NCBI RefSeq assembly: GCF_002812205.1
Contig: NZ_NPEA01000011.1
Coordinates: 82,808-146,807, forward strand
Length of the DNA stretch: 64,000 nucleotides
Direction of reading: 5' to 3'
From: Leptospira neocaledonica
GTDB lineage: Bacteria > Spirochaetota > Leptospiria > Leptospirales > Leptospiraceae
A program made the position numbers and the translations under genes. The number at the start of each line of letters is the position of its first letter. Position 1 is the stretch's first letter. The notes under the pieces were generated by a model, which worked only from the letters and a program-made list of their open reading frames with translations, was not told the DNA's origin and made no database searches. Below are positions 37,541 through 46,097 of this stretch, in pieces.

Positions 37541-38719
37541 ATGAAAACAATCTCCCCCACAAGGACCGAAGAAATGGTCCGATACCGCAGATTCATTCAC
37601 AAACATCCCGAGCTTAGATACGAAGAGGTTGGGACAGCGGATTTCGTCTCCAAACATCTTCAATCCTTAGGTTATACTTTCCAAGCCGGGATCGCGAAAA
37701 CAGGAATTGCTTGTTTGGTAGATTCCGGAAAGCCGGGCAAAACTCTTTTGGTAAGAGCGGATATGGATGCCCTTCCTATCTTCGAAGAGAATAAGACGGA
37801 TTATACTTCTATTCACGAAGGCGTCATGCACGCATGCGGTCATGACGCTCACACTTCCGTTTTAATGGGACTTGCTTCCGAACTAAAAGAAAATCCGAGC
37901 GCAATCATTCCAAAAGGAAGAGTCCTGTTGGTATTCCAACCCGCGGAAGAAGGCGGACAAGGCGCAGACAAAATGATAGAGGAAGGAATATTAGAAAAAT
38001 ACGATGTTTCTGCCGCATTGGCCCTTCATGTATGGAACCATATCCCTGTAGGGAAAATAGGTGTCGTAGACGGCCCAATGATGGCCGCTGTAGACGAATT
38101 CCAGATCACCGTTCAAGGGATTAGCGGTCATGGGGCAATGCCTCAACATACGGTGGATCCTATATTAGTAGGTTCTCATATAGTTACGGCTCTTCAAAGT
38201 ATCGTTTCTAGGAATACCGACCCGCTTGATTCTTGCGTAGTTACGGTGGGTGCATTCCATGCAGGACATGCATTCAACGTAATTTCAGAAACTGCAGAAC
38301 TAAAAGGTACGATCCGCACATTCACTAAAGAAATGTTCGATAAGGCGCCCGAGTTATTCAAAAGAGTCGTTGAAAATACCGCTTCTGCTTTTGGCGCAAA
38401 GGCAATCATTCGCTACGAAAGAACGAATGCTCCAACGATCAATCATCCTGAAATGGCAAATATCGTCCGAAAAGCATCTGATAATATTTTGGGCCAGAAT
38501 TCGGTCACCGAAGAACATGCAAAGACCATGGGCGGAGAAGATTTCTCTGCATTTTTAATGAAGGTCCCTGGATGTTATTTCTTTGTAGGTTCCATGAATG
38601 AAGAGAAAGGACTAACACATCCACACCATAGTTCCAAATTTGATATAGACGAGACCTCTCTTCCGATAGGTTTGTCTGTGATGAAGGAAGCGATTCGACT
38701 TTATCTAGAAACTCACTGA
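37541..38719 (+). CDS. M20 family amidohydrolase/carboxypeptidase
   Basis: The 392-residue protein matches the M20D amidohydrolases that cleave N-acyl or hippurate-like amino acids. The metal site is complete: [15 protein letters not shown], the glutamate pair in [16 protein letters not shown], the His in [11 protein letters not shown] and [10 protein letters not shown] near the end. The lid domain lies about residues 180-300. Such enzymes act on acylated amino acids, including auxin conjugates in plants and hippurate in bacteria. It is transcribed alone. Confidence 0.9.
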   Translation: MKTISPTRTEEMVRYRRFIHKHPELRYEEVGTADFVSKHLQSLGYTFQAGIAKTGIACLVDSGKPGKTLLVRADMDALPIFEENKTDYTSIHEGVMHACGHDAHTSVLMGLASELKENPSAIIPKGRVLLVFQPAEEGGQGADKMIEEGILEKYDVSAALALHVWNHIPVGKIGVVDGPMMAAVDEFQITVQGISGHGAMPQHTVDPILVGSHIVTALQSIVSRNTDPLDSCVVTVGAFHAGHAFNVISETAELKGTIRTFTKEMFDKAPELFKRVVENTASAFGAKAIIRYERTNAPTINHPEMANIVRKASDNILGQNSVTEEHAKTMGGEDFSAFLMKVPGCYFFVGSMNEEKGLTHPHHSSKFDIDETSLPIGLSVMKEAIRLYLETH

Positions 38720-38766
38720 GGTTGCCCGCGTAGAAGTTCCTACACGGGAGTGAGGGTCCTCCTGAA

Positions 38767-38817
38767 ATCGATATGATAGGCTGATCGAAAGTGAATTCAT
38801 AAAACCGGCCCCCACCC
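38767..38817 (+). repeat. direct repeat, copy 1
   Basis: This is the first of two imperfect copies of a sequence beginning ATCGATATGATA and ending AAAACCGGCCCCCACCC. It differs from copy 2 by a few substitutions and a one-base indel. The second copy lies 131 bases downstream in the same orientation. Confidence 0.7.
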
Positions 38818-38897
38818 CTTCACAGCGACCCTTAGGGAGCGAGAAGACGACCAGCCTTGCTGAGTCGGTGACGAAAGTCAAACGAGTCGGACCCTCG

Positions 38898-38949
38898 ATC
38901 GATATGATACGCTGGATCGAAAGTGAAATTATAAAACCGGCCCCCACCC
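38898..38949 (+). repeat. direct repeat, copy 2
   Basis: This is the second copy of the ~51-base element, sharing the ATCGATATGATA start, the GGATCGAAAGTGAA core and the ATAAAACCGGCCCCCACCC end. The unit is preceded in both cases by a CCCTC/CCTCC word, so the duplicated block may be slightly longer. Confidence 0.7.
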
Positions 38950-39042
38950 AAGTTCGGGTGGAGGAGGTGGGCTTGTGGGAGAAGCAAATTCCCTATACAC
39001 CAAAAACCCAAAAAATTCAATCTCAATTTTCACTCGCAGTCG

Positions 39043-39093
39043 ATGTAGGAGTTCCAACATCTCACGTGCATTCGGCATGTAAGAACTTCTACA
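39043..39093. repeat. two TGTnGGA-type palindromes
   Basis: ATGTAGGAGTTCCAACAT (39043-39060) and TGTAAGAACTTCTACA (39078-39093) are imperfect palindromes in tandem. They resemble the perfect palindromes at 34535-34552 and 55475-55490, suggesting members of one dispersed family. Confidence 0.5.
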
Positions 39094-39118
39094 ACGAATC
39101 GCCATTCTTACTCAGACA

Positions 39119-39499
39119 TCAGGCTCCCCAGGGGAGAGGCTTTTCCTTTTTAAACCCGGAACTCAAGATCCACTCGATTCTTAAAAGTGAATTTAAAAAA
39201 CTACTAGTCGAAACACCTCTTTCCTTGGCGTAACCCATTGCTTCCCAATAATCTGAGCCATAAACTCTAATCCTTTTTCTGGAATGGCTACTTTTTACCT
39301 TTTCAAAATCTAATTTAGGGATTTTACCTTTTTGCCTTCTTTCTTTAAAGGAAAAAATTACAACTCGTAGGATCTCCTTCGGCTCTCCCAAATAAAGAAT
39401 TGCATCTCGCCAAATCGATTCCATTTCCAAGGGAATTCTCCAATCTACCTGAATCATTCCCCTATTCTCTAAAATTTGTTTTCTAAAAACTTCTTCCAT
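39119..39499 (-). CDS. small hypothetical protein, possible ribbon-helix-helix/DUF1564-like
   Basis: The 126-residue protein is rich in Arg, Lys and Glu. Its C-terminal half, KRIRVYGSDYWEAMGYAKERG followed by VSTSSFLNSLLRIEW, has the strand then two-helix pattern of a ribbon-helix-helix DNA-binding fold and recalls the Leptospira-specific DUF1564 proteins. Neither assignment is certain. It is preceded by a 295-base intergenic region and followed by the repeat-bearing stretch. It stands alone on its strand. Confidence 0.5.
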   Translation of the reverse strand: MEEVFRKQILENRGMIQVDWRIPLEMESIWRDAILYLGEPKEILRVVIFSFKERRQKGKIPKLDFEKVKSSHSRKRIRVYGSDYWEAMGYAKERGVSTSSFLNSLLRIEWILSSGFKKEKPLPWGA

Positions 39500-39590
39500 A
39501 TTCGCTCCCGGACATTGAGATCGAATCCATAATATAGAATGAATATCATCAAATGAAAAATCGAGATAACATTAAAATTTTTGAATTTAG

Positions 39591-39624
39591 TTCGTCTTAG
39601 ATACAAATCGGAGGCTAAGACGAA
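39591..39624. repeat. perfect 10-base inverted repeat in intergenic DNA
   Basis: TTCGTCTTAG (39591-39600) and CTAAGACGAA (39615-39624) form a perfect stem with a 14-base loop. It lies in the 295-base gap between the small hypothetical gene and the aminopeptidase gene, which otherwise shows no coding frame. No T-run follows. It could be an operator, an RNA element or the remnant of a mobile element end. Confidence 0.45.
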
Positions 39625-39794
39625 AACTTTGGAGACGTAAACAAGAATCTGGGACCGCGGCCAAGGAGAAAACCTGCGGCACTATCAGCAAATTATGGTA
39701 AGAGTAGAATCAATATTCCGCAGAATATTATAAAGATGTTGGAATTCAAACATACGCGCTATGGTTCAAAATCGGGAATATAATGGAAAAGATA

Positions 39795-41084
39795 TTAAGC
39801 CCTCATTGCCTCGATCTCATCCACTTCTTTCGCTATCATAGATGTTAGAACGACAGGATTGTCTCCATTTACCAACACATCATCTTCTATTCTAACTCCG
39901 ATCCCTCTAAAACCTACAGGAATAGTTTCATCCGCAGGATCAAAATAAAGACCAGGTTCCACGGTTACCACGAGCCCGTTCTGCATAGGTTTACTTTTCC
40001 CATTCTCAAAATAGCGACCCACATCATGCACATCCATTCCCAGATAATGACCTGTCCTATGCATATAAAATCTGCGGTATTCACCCTTCTCTATCAGCTC
40101 GAAAAGATTTCCCTTTAACAATCCAAGATCGATCAATCCTGAAGTCAAATTTTCGACAGTCTTCTCATGGACTGCATTAAATTCCACACCTTGTTTCGTG
40201 TCCAAGATTGCTTGTTTCTGCACATCCAAAACTAATTGGTAAATTGTTCTTTGTTCCGAAGTGAATTTTTTTCCGGATGGGAAAACGCGAGTAACGTCTG
40301 CCGTATAATAATCCTTCTCCGCTCCGCTATCCACTAAGATAAGTTCATTATCGCCGATCTTTGCACGATTAGTGGTATAATGAAGAATGGTGGCATTTTT
40401 TCCCGCAGCGACTATATGGCCGTATCCTCCACCCCAGGCTCCATGTTTCAAATATTCAGATTCCAGAATGGACTCTAATTCGAATTCGTACATTCCCACC
40501 TTGGTCTCTCTGAATAATCTTTCGTGACCGAGAGCAGTGATCCTAGAAGACTCTTTTAATTTTTCGATCTCTTCCGGAGATTTGAACATTCTCATTTCAT
40601 GTAGAAAGTTAGGGATCTCCCATCTTTGAGGACCAAATTTACCTTCTCTCAACCTTCTATTCAAAGAGCTGATAAGTTCGAGTAACTCTGAATCTCTTTT
40701 GGAATCCTTCCCAAAAAAATGATATAAAGTAAATTGATTGGTAAGAATATCCGAAATTTTAGAATCCCATTCTCCAAGATCAAAACTTTGATCCAGCTCC
40801 AATCTTTTTTTGATTTCTTCTTTACCTAGACGAATGCCAGTCCAAATTTCTTTTTCTTTATCTTTAGGAAGTGCAAAATGAGAGGAGAAGTCCCTACGTA
40901 AAACCAAAACACCGTCTTCTTCCTCAATTCCAGTCAGATAATAATAATCCGAATCTTGTCGGAACTTATACTCCACATCTCTATTACGGATTTTTTGAGG
41001 AGCAGCAAAGATGAAAAGGACTTCCGACTCTTTTAAAAGATTCTGAACGTTTCGGATCCGTTTTCTAAAAATATTTTGGTCCAT
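39795..41084 (-). CDS. pepP: M24 aminopeptidase P (Xaa-Pro aminopeptidase)
   Basis: Starting at the ATG at 41084, two bases after the preceding stop, the protein has 429 residues. It carries the N-terminal domain of PepP and the M24 metal site: the aspartates in LVDSGAEKDYYTADVTRVFP, His in HRTGHYLGMDVHDVG, and glutamates in VTVEPGLYF and GVRIEDDVLV. It cleaves N-terminal residues before proline. It is the last gene of a tight three-gene operon with a glycosyltransferase and a thiolase-like gene. Confidence 0.93.
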   Translation of the reverse strand: MDQNIFRKRIRNVQNLLKESEVLFIFAAPQKIRNRDVEYKFRQDSDYYYLTGIEEEDGVLVLRRDFSSHFALPKDKEKEIWTGIRLGKEEIKKRLELDQSFDLGEWDSKISDILTNQFTLYHFFGKDSKRDSELLELISSLNRRLREGKFGPQRWEIPNFLHEMRMFKSPEEIEKLKESSRITALGHERLFRETKVGMYEFELESILESEYLKHGAWGGGYGHIVAAGKNATILHYTTNRAKIGDNELILVDSGAEKDYYTADVTRVFPSGKKFTSEQRTIYQLVLDVQKQAILDTKQGVEFNAVHEKTVENLTSGLIDLGLLKGNLFELIEKGEYRRFYMHRTGHYLGMDVHDVGRYFENGKSKPMQNGLVVTVEPGLYFDPADETIPVGFRGIGVRIEDDVLVNGDNPVVLTSMIAKEVDEIEAMRA

Positions 41085-41086
41085 AA

Positions 41087-42109
41087 TTATCCTTTTATTA
41101 GACGAATTCCTTCTTCCACCATTCTGCCCGTATCCTGTTCCAACATACAACGAAAATGTTTTTTAGGACAGACCCTTCCCCCGTGGATCCCACAAGGACG
41201 ACAGTCTAGACCGTTCACCTCGGATATAAAAACCCGACTCGCCAATGGAGTATAACCGAATGCAGGGATCGTAGCGCCAAAAGCAGCCAGAGTAGGAATA
41301 TTAAATGCGGAAGCAAAATGAATGGGAGAAGAGTCATTTGTCACAAGAAGTGCAGCCCCACTCATCAAATAGCTCATCTCGGGAAGACTAGTCTTACCCG
41401 CAAGGTTGATCCCGAAACCTTCTCCTACTTCTTCACAAAGTTTAGAGTCCCCTTTTCCTCCAGTTAGAACGATCTTAAGTCCTGTTCTTTCATGCAGAAG
41501 TTTACTGACCGTCTTAAATTTATCTGCAGGCAAACGTTTTGTTTCCCAAACAGAAGAAGGAGAGACTAGGATATAATTTCCTTTTTCCAAACCGTTCTTT
41601 TTCATTTCTGATTGGATACCGGTAACAGACTCAGGCTTCCAAAAAAGTTCAGGTTGTCTGGAAATATTTTTTCTTTCTTCTTCCGAATAAATCAAAGAAA
41701 GAAGTTTGTCTACCTCGTGGGGTCCTCTTAAGAGTCGTGGTTTTCTTTCATTCAGTAAAAAAGAAAATCCTGCGGTTTTATAACCAATTCTCCTTTTAGC
41801 ACCGCTCAAAAAAGAAATAATGGAAGAACGAAATGAAAAATGAGGAGAAATACAAATTGTAAAATTATGTTTTCTTAATTCTTTACAAAAATTCCAAAAA
41901 CCGAAAAAGGAAGATTTGATCTGTTTTTTATCCAAAGGAATGATCTCATCTATCCAAGGATTTGCTTCCAAAACGGATTCGGTTCCTTTATTCACGATCA
42001 CTGTCATTTTAGAACCGGGAAACCTTCTCTTGATCTCCCTAAATAACGGAGTAGTTAAGATCAAGTCTCCCAGAAATGCGGTTTGGATAACTAAAATATT
42101 TTCAGACAT
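41087..42109 (-). CDS. GT9-family glycosyltransferase (heptosyltransferase-like)
   Basis: The 340-residue GT-B enzyme begins ILVIQTAFLGDLILTTPLF, as ADP-heptose:LPS heptosyltransferases do, and has the C-terminal donor site pattern LTGGKGDSKLCEE, NLAGKTSLPEMSYLMSGAAL and TNDSSPIHFASAF. It should transfer heptose or a related sugar to the lipopolysaccharide core at the inner face of the inner membrane. It overlaps the thiolase-like gene by one base (TAATG) and is followed two bases later by pepP. Confidence 0.88.
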   Translation of the reverse strand: MSENILVIQTAFLGDLILTTPLFREIKRRFPGSKMTVIVNKGTESVLEANPWIDEIIPLDKKQIKSSFFGFWNFCKELRKHNFTICISPHFSFRSSIISFLSGAKRRIGYKTAGFSFLLNERKPRLLRGPHEVDKLLSLIYSEEERKNISRQPELFWKPESVTGIQSEMKKNGLEKGNYILVSPSSVWETKRLPADKFKTVSKLLHERTGLKIVLTGGKGDSKLCEEVGEGFGINLAGKTSLPEMSYLMSGAALLVTNDSSPIHFASAFNIPTLAAFGATIPAFGYTPLASRVFISEVNGLDCRPCGIHGGRVCPKKHFRCMLEQDTGRMVEEGIRLIKG

Positions 42110-43233
42110 TATCTTTTCGCCTCTAGGATGGTGGCAAAATTATTCACACCCAATCCTCCGATGGATAAACTTAAGCCAGTGTCAGAATCATTCCCGTTCA
42201 TAAATTCGCAAAGCTCAGCGATCTGCGCCAAGCCGGAAACTCCCACTGGGTGGCCTCTTGTTTTTAATCCTCCTGAAGGATTGATAGGAAGTTTTCCTCT
42301 TTTGTCGGTAATCCCTTCTGCAACATTTGCAAGTGCCTTTCCTTGAGGAAATAAACCTGCATCTTCAGCTGCAATGATCTCAAAAATCGTAAATGCATCA
42401 TGAAGTTCCGCAACCCGAATATCGGAAGATTTTTTACCCGATTCCGCATAGGCCTGCTCGAAAGCGGATTTGGATGCAGTAAAACTTAGGCCGCCGGGAA
42501 CTCCGTTCACTTGGCCTAAACCGTGCCCCGTACCGGTGATCGAAATTTTTTTGCGGTCCTTCTTCAATCTTGCCGGATCCGTTTCCAACAAAATAGCACA
42601 GGAACCGTCTGACAAAGGAGAAATATCATATAAACATAATGGACTGGAAAACATAGGAGAGGAGAAGTATTCCTCTTCGCTTAAGTTTTTTTGAATATGT
42701 GCAATCTTATTTTCGAGACCGTTATCGTGTAACTTTTTAGATAACTTAAAAAGTTCCTTTCTAGTATATCCAAAATCCCTTAAATACCTGGTAGCGGTCA
42801 ATGCCCCGCCCTGTGCCATGGACATAGCCAGGTTTCTTTGCTGGGAAGAAAGTACAGAACCTAAGAGTAGATTATTCTCTTCTCTCGGAAGCCTACTCAT
42901 GACCTCTGTTCCGATCACGATCCCTCTTTTAAATTTTCCTGATAGAAGAAGATAACGGGCCAGATGCAAAGCAGAAGCCCCACTGGAAGAAGCAGTCTCT
43001 GAACGGATCGCGAATAAGGAAGAAAGTCCCAGATCTTCTTTGATCTTTGCCGGTAAAAAAATTTCTCCAGTATAACGTTCCGGGGCCATACATGCAAAAA
43101 TTAGAAATTCAGGAAGAAAGCCTGGGTTCTTTTTAAGTAAGTGATTCGCAGTCTCATACGATAGCGATTGATAGTCGGAATCAGTCTTGCCAAATTTACT
43201 TAAATGTGAGTCAAGCACATAGGCCGAGGTCAT
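42109..43233 (-). CDS. thiolase-like protein (SCP-x type) lacking the catalytic cysteines
   Basis: From the ATG at 43233 the protein has 374 residues. Thiolase features are clear: a SSSGASALHLARYLLLSG active-site helix, ELHDAFTIFEIIAAEDAG and the NPSGGLKTRGHPVGVSGLAQ loop with its catalytic His. However the nucleophile position holds Ser82 (TASSSG instead of the usual CASG), the HDCF-like motif reads HDAF, and the second cysteine position near the C-terminus reads SIGGLGVNN. It may be a non-catalytic or altered acyl-CoA binding enzyme. The in-frame GTG at 43329 is a less likely start. It heads the operon with GT9 and pepP. Confidence 0.8.
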   Translation of the reverse strand: MTSAYVLDSHLSKFGKTDSDYQSLSYETANHLLKKNPGFLPEFLIFACMAPERYTGEIFLPAKIKEDLGLSSLFAIRSETASSSGASALHLARYLLLSGKFKRGIVIGTEVMSRLPREENNLLLGSVLSSQQRNLAMSMAQGGALTATRYLRDFGYTRKELFKLSKKLHDNGLENKIAHIQKNLSEEEYFSSPMFSSPLCLYDISPLSDGSCAILLETDPARLKKDRKKISITGTGHGLGQVNGVPGGLSFTASKSAFEQAYAESGKKSSDIRVAELHDAFTIFEIIAAEDAGLFPQGKALANVAEGITDKRGKLPINPSGGLKTRGHPVGVSGLAQIAELCEFMNGNDSDTGLSLSIGGLGVNNFATILEAKR

Positions 43234-43364
43234 ATTCCTACAAATTTTCCCGTTCCTGATTCCGAGCAAAGTCAAAAACTTAAGAACCAACTCTGCCTTT
43301 TTTCGAATCTCGCTTTTCAAAATAGGCACTCTCGTTTATAGTGATCTGAGGTAGGAGAAACGAC

Positions 43365-43832
43365 GTGAAAGGAAACCAAGAAGTCCTCGAAATCTTAGCG
43401 GAAGTGCTCTCCGCCGAACTCACAGCGATCAACCAGTATTTCATCCACGCAAAGTTGAACAAAAACTGGGGTTACGACAAACTTGCTTCTTACATGAAGA
43501 AGGAATCCATCGAAGAGATGAATCACGCAGACCAAGTGATCGAGCGTATCCTCTTCCTGGACGGAATTCCTGATCTGCAAAGATACATGAAGATCAATGT
43601 AGGCAAGGATATCGAAAGTATCCTAAAGAATGATTTAGACGTAGAATATAATGCCGTAGAACGTTTGAATCGTGGGATAGAAATTACCACTAAAAACAAA
43701 GATAACGGCACCCGTGAATTGCTCGAGAAGATCCTCGTCTCCGAGGAGGAGCATATCGACTGGCTCGAGGCCCAGCTAGAGATCATCAAAACCATTGGGG
43801 TCCAAAATTATTTGGCCCAACAAATTGCCTAA
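43365..43832 (+). CDS. bfr: bacterioferritin
   Basis: The 155-residue protein starts at GTG, preceded by AGGAG. It has the bacterioferritin ligands: Glu18, Glu51, His54 and the heme-binding Met52 (EEMNHADQVIERILFLDG). The carboxylate in LDVEYNAVERL and SEEEHIDWLEAQLE (Glu and His) complete the ferroxidase centre. Its length and QNYLAQQIA end match E. coli Bfr. It stores iron and limits Fenton chemistry. The next gene begins only three bases after its stop. Confidence 0.95.
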   Translation: MKGNQEVLEILAEVLSAELTAINQYFIHAKLNKNWGYDKLASYMKKESIEEMNHADQVIERILFLDGIPDLQRYMKINVGKDIESILKNDLDVEYNAVERLNRGIEITTKNKDNGTRELLEKILVSEEEHIDWLEAQLEIIKTIGVQNYLAQQIA

Positions 43833-43835
43833 GCA

Positions 43836-46079
43836 TTGAATTCCAAAAAACCATCCCCTAAAAAATCCCCTTCTTCCGGTTTCGGTAAGAAGGGGCCTGC
43901 TAAATCAGGTTCTTCTTTCTCAAAACCGACTCGCTCCAAAACCTCGGGCTCCGATAAAGATTCCGATCGTAAACCATATCGCTCTAAAGAAAAAGGCGAT
44001 TCAGAAAGACCTTATAAAAAAAGAGAAGATAGAGAATCCTCCGATTTCAAAAAAGAAAGAGGACCTAAACCTTTTCGTTCCGGCAATGATAGAAAGCCTC
44101 CTGCCCGCTCAGGGAATCGTAAATTTTCAGACGATGACAGAAAACCTTATCGCGAAAAAGATTCCGACCGTGGAGATCGTAAACCGTTCTCCCGTAATTC
44201 AGATCGCGGAGAAAGAAAACCGTTCTCGCGTGACTCTGACAGAGGAGAGCGTAAACCATATTCCCGTGATTCAGATCGCGGAGAGAGAAAACCATATTCT
44301 CAAAATACCAGAGGAGAAGGTAGAAGTTCCTACGGTGAAAATTCAAACCGCGGGGAGCGCAAACCATTCACTCGTAATTCGGATCGTGGGGAAAGAAAAC
44401 CATTTTCCGGTAACTCAGATCGTGGAGAAAGAAAACCGTTCTCACGTGACTCAGATCGTGGAGAGAGAAAACCGTTCTCCCGTGACTCTGACAGAGGAGA
44501 GCGTAAACCATTCGCTCGCGATTCAGATCGTGGAGAAAGAAAACCATACTCCCGTGATTCAGACCGTGGAGAGAGAAAACCATACTCCCGTGATTCAGAC
44601 CGTGGAGAGAGAAAACCATTTTCTCAAAACACAAGAGGAGAAGGTAGAAGTTCTTACGGCGAAAATTCAAACCGCGGGGAGCGCAAACCATTCGCTCGTA
44701 ATTCGGATCGTGGAGAAAGAAAACCATACTCCCGTGATTCAGATCGTGGAGAAAGAAAGCCATACTCTCGTGACTCAGATCGTGGGGACAGAAAACCATA
44801 TTCTCGTGACTCCGATCGTGGGGACAGACGTCCATTTTCTCCTCGAGGAAAAGAAGGATTTCGTCCTGACCGTGGAACCCATTCTTACGAAGAAGATAAT
44901 TACAGAGAAGGCATCCGTGCTGGCTGGCAATCCGCAAAACTTTCCCTTTCCGAATTCGATCGACCGGAAGCACTCACCTATCACGCGTCATGCGGAGATG
45001 GTCTTGCATTCTTATTAAAAGAAGAGGTCAAAGACGCAGGTTTAGAAATTCTCTCCGATAATAGAGGAGGAGTTTTCTTCCAGGGACCTTCTAAAAAGGT
45101 CAGAGACTTCTGTTTGAGTTCCGGGATTTCTTCCGGGATCAGTTTCGAATTATCTTCTTGGTCCGATATTCATGGACCGGACGATCTATATGAAGTCGCT
45201 GCAATGTTCCCTTTCGAGAAACTTCTTTCTCCTAAGACAAAGTTCAGAATAGACGCTGCCACTAAAGATAATCTTCAAGATTCACGTTATGCGACCTACC
45301 GATTAAAGGACGCGATCTTCGACAGATTCAGAGCACAAGGCCTAGAACTGCCGGAAGCGGATCGTGAAGAACCTGAGGTTTTATTCTACCTTCGTTCCAG
45401 AATGAATCAGGTAAAATTATTCTTAGCATTACATGCACAACCTTTACAAAGAAGAGGTCATGGGAGAGAAGGTGGAGAAGCTCCGCTCAGAGAAACCTTG
45501 GCCCAAGCACTTCTACGTTTTTCAGGTTGGAAACCGGGAGAGGCATTATACGATCCATTCTGCGGTTCCGGAACTCTATTGATAGAGGCTGCGCTCAGAA
45601 TGAGAAACGGTGGTTGGGTGAATTATAAAAGTTTATCCAGATCTTCTATCTTCACGAGACTTTTTGGACCTTGCAAAGCAAAAGAAGAATGGAACTCCAA
45701 GGAGATCCTACTCTTCGGTTCCGATATCTCGGAAGACGCGATCGACCTAGCGAAGAAAAACGCGAAAGAAGCAGGAGTTGCAGACCTAATCCACTGGAAT
45801 GTAGCCTCCGCAGAAGAACAAGATTCCAGCCTTGGCTTCAAAGAGGGAAAAATCGTGACCAATCCGCCATACGGAGTTCGTTTGGGGGATAAAGAATCCG
45901 TTTCCGAACTCTATTCTAGGTGGGGAGAGTCCTTGAAAAAGAATTTTTCAGGTTCCTATGTTGCAATGGTAGCAGGAGATCCTTCCCTTTTAGGCTTCCT
46001 AAAACTGAAAGCCGACAAGGAACAATCGGTCACCATCGCTAAGTTAAAAGGAAAATTAGTTGCCTATCGGATCGACTAA
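43836..46079 (+). CDS. RlmL-type THUMP/SAM rRNA methyltransferase with long repeat-rich N-terminal extension
   Basis: The 747-residue protein has an N-terminal low-complexity region (residues 1-340) including 19 units of a 12-residue repeat, mostly DSDRGERKP(Y/F)SR. The THUMP and methyltransferase part begins near residue 365 (YHASCGDGLAFLLKEEVKDA). It contains the SAM motif ALYDPFCGSGTLLIEAALRM and the catalytic NPPYGVRLGD, as in RlmL, which methylates N2 of a guanine in 23S rRNA. The extension is charged, rich in Arg, Asp, Gly and Ser, and probably disordered and RNA-binding. The start appears to be TTG at 43836, three bases after bfr, without a clear ribosome-binding site. No in-frame Met exists before the core domain. 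Confidence 0.83.
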   Translation: MNSKKPSPKKSPSSGFGKKGPAKSGSSFSKPTRSKTSGSDKDSDRKPYRSKEKGDSERPYKKREDRESSDFKKERGPKPFRSGNDRKPPARSGNRKFSDDDRKPYREKDSDRGDRKPFSRNSDRGERKPFSRDSDRGERKPYSRDSDRGERKPYSQNTRGEGRSSYGENSNRGERKPFTRNSDRGERKPFSGNSDRGERKPFSRDSDRGERKPFSRDSDRGERKPFARDSDRGERKPYSRDSDRGERKPYSRDSDRGERKPFSQNTRGEGRSSYGENSNRGERKPFARNSDRGERKPYSRDSDRGERKPYSRDSDRGDRKPYSRDSDRGDRRPFSPRGKEGFRPDRGTHSYEEDNYREGIRAGWQSAKLSLSEFDRPEALTYHASCGDGLAFLLKEEVKDAGLEILSDNRGGVFFQGPSKKVRDFCLSSGISSGISFELSSWSDIHGPDDLYEVAAMFPFEKLLSPKTKFRIDAATKDNLQDSRYATYRLKDAIFDRFRAQGLELPEADREEPEVLFYLRSRMNQVKLFLALHAQPLQRRGHGREGGEAPLRETLAQALLRFSGWKPGEALYDPFCGSGTLLIEAALRMRNGGWVNYKSLSRSSIFTRLFGPCKAKEEWNSKEILLFGSDISEDAIDLAKKNAKEAGVADLIHWNVASAEEQDSSLGFKEGKIVTNPPYGVRLGDKESVSELYSRWGESLKKNFSGSYVAMVAGDPSLLGFLKLKADKEQSVTIAKLKGKLVAYRID
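44160..44843 (+). repeat. 19 tandem copies of a 36-base in-frame repeat
   Basis: The array has 17 units of the form DSDRGERKPYSR and two variant units NTRGEGRSSYGE, each 12 codons. The variants fall eight units apart (units 5 and 14) and are each followed by a unit starting NSNRG, showing that a larger block was also duplicated. The contiguous units have no spacers and stay in frame, so copy number can change without frameshift. Confidence 0.9.
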
Positions 46080-46097
46080 ACCAGACTCCCGGGAGAG

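Larger units (their letters stand above)
38720..39118. other. 399-base intergenic region with direct repeats and palindromes
   Basis: This stretch has no convincing gene. It contains a hairpin CCCGCGTAG...CTACACGGG (38725-38748), two copies of a ~51-base direct repeat (38767-38817 and 38898-38949) and two palindromic elements near 39043-39093. The repeats and palindromes suggest decayed mobile or dispersed sequence, or a small non-coding RNA. A 121-codon open frame crosses it but has no coding character. Confidence 0.5.

Noticed and set aside
38868..39233. 121-codon open frame over the direct repeat region.
   Set aside because: It lacks a recognisable domain, overlaps the opposite small gene and includes the non-coding repeats.
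44160..44843. Repeats of 36 bases that could be mistaken for a CRISPR array.
   Set aside because: The units are contiguous with no spacers, are in frame with the protein, and no cas genes are nearby.
44086..45018. 310-codon open frame on the + strand in another frame of the repeat region, and a 201-codon frame on the - strand (44368-44973).
   Set aside because: These are shadows of the 36-base repeat array of the RNA methyltransferase: a repeat of length divisible by three without stops opens several frames at once.
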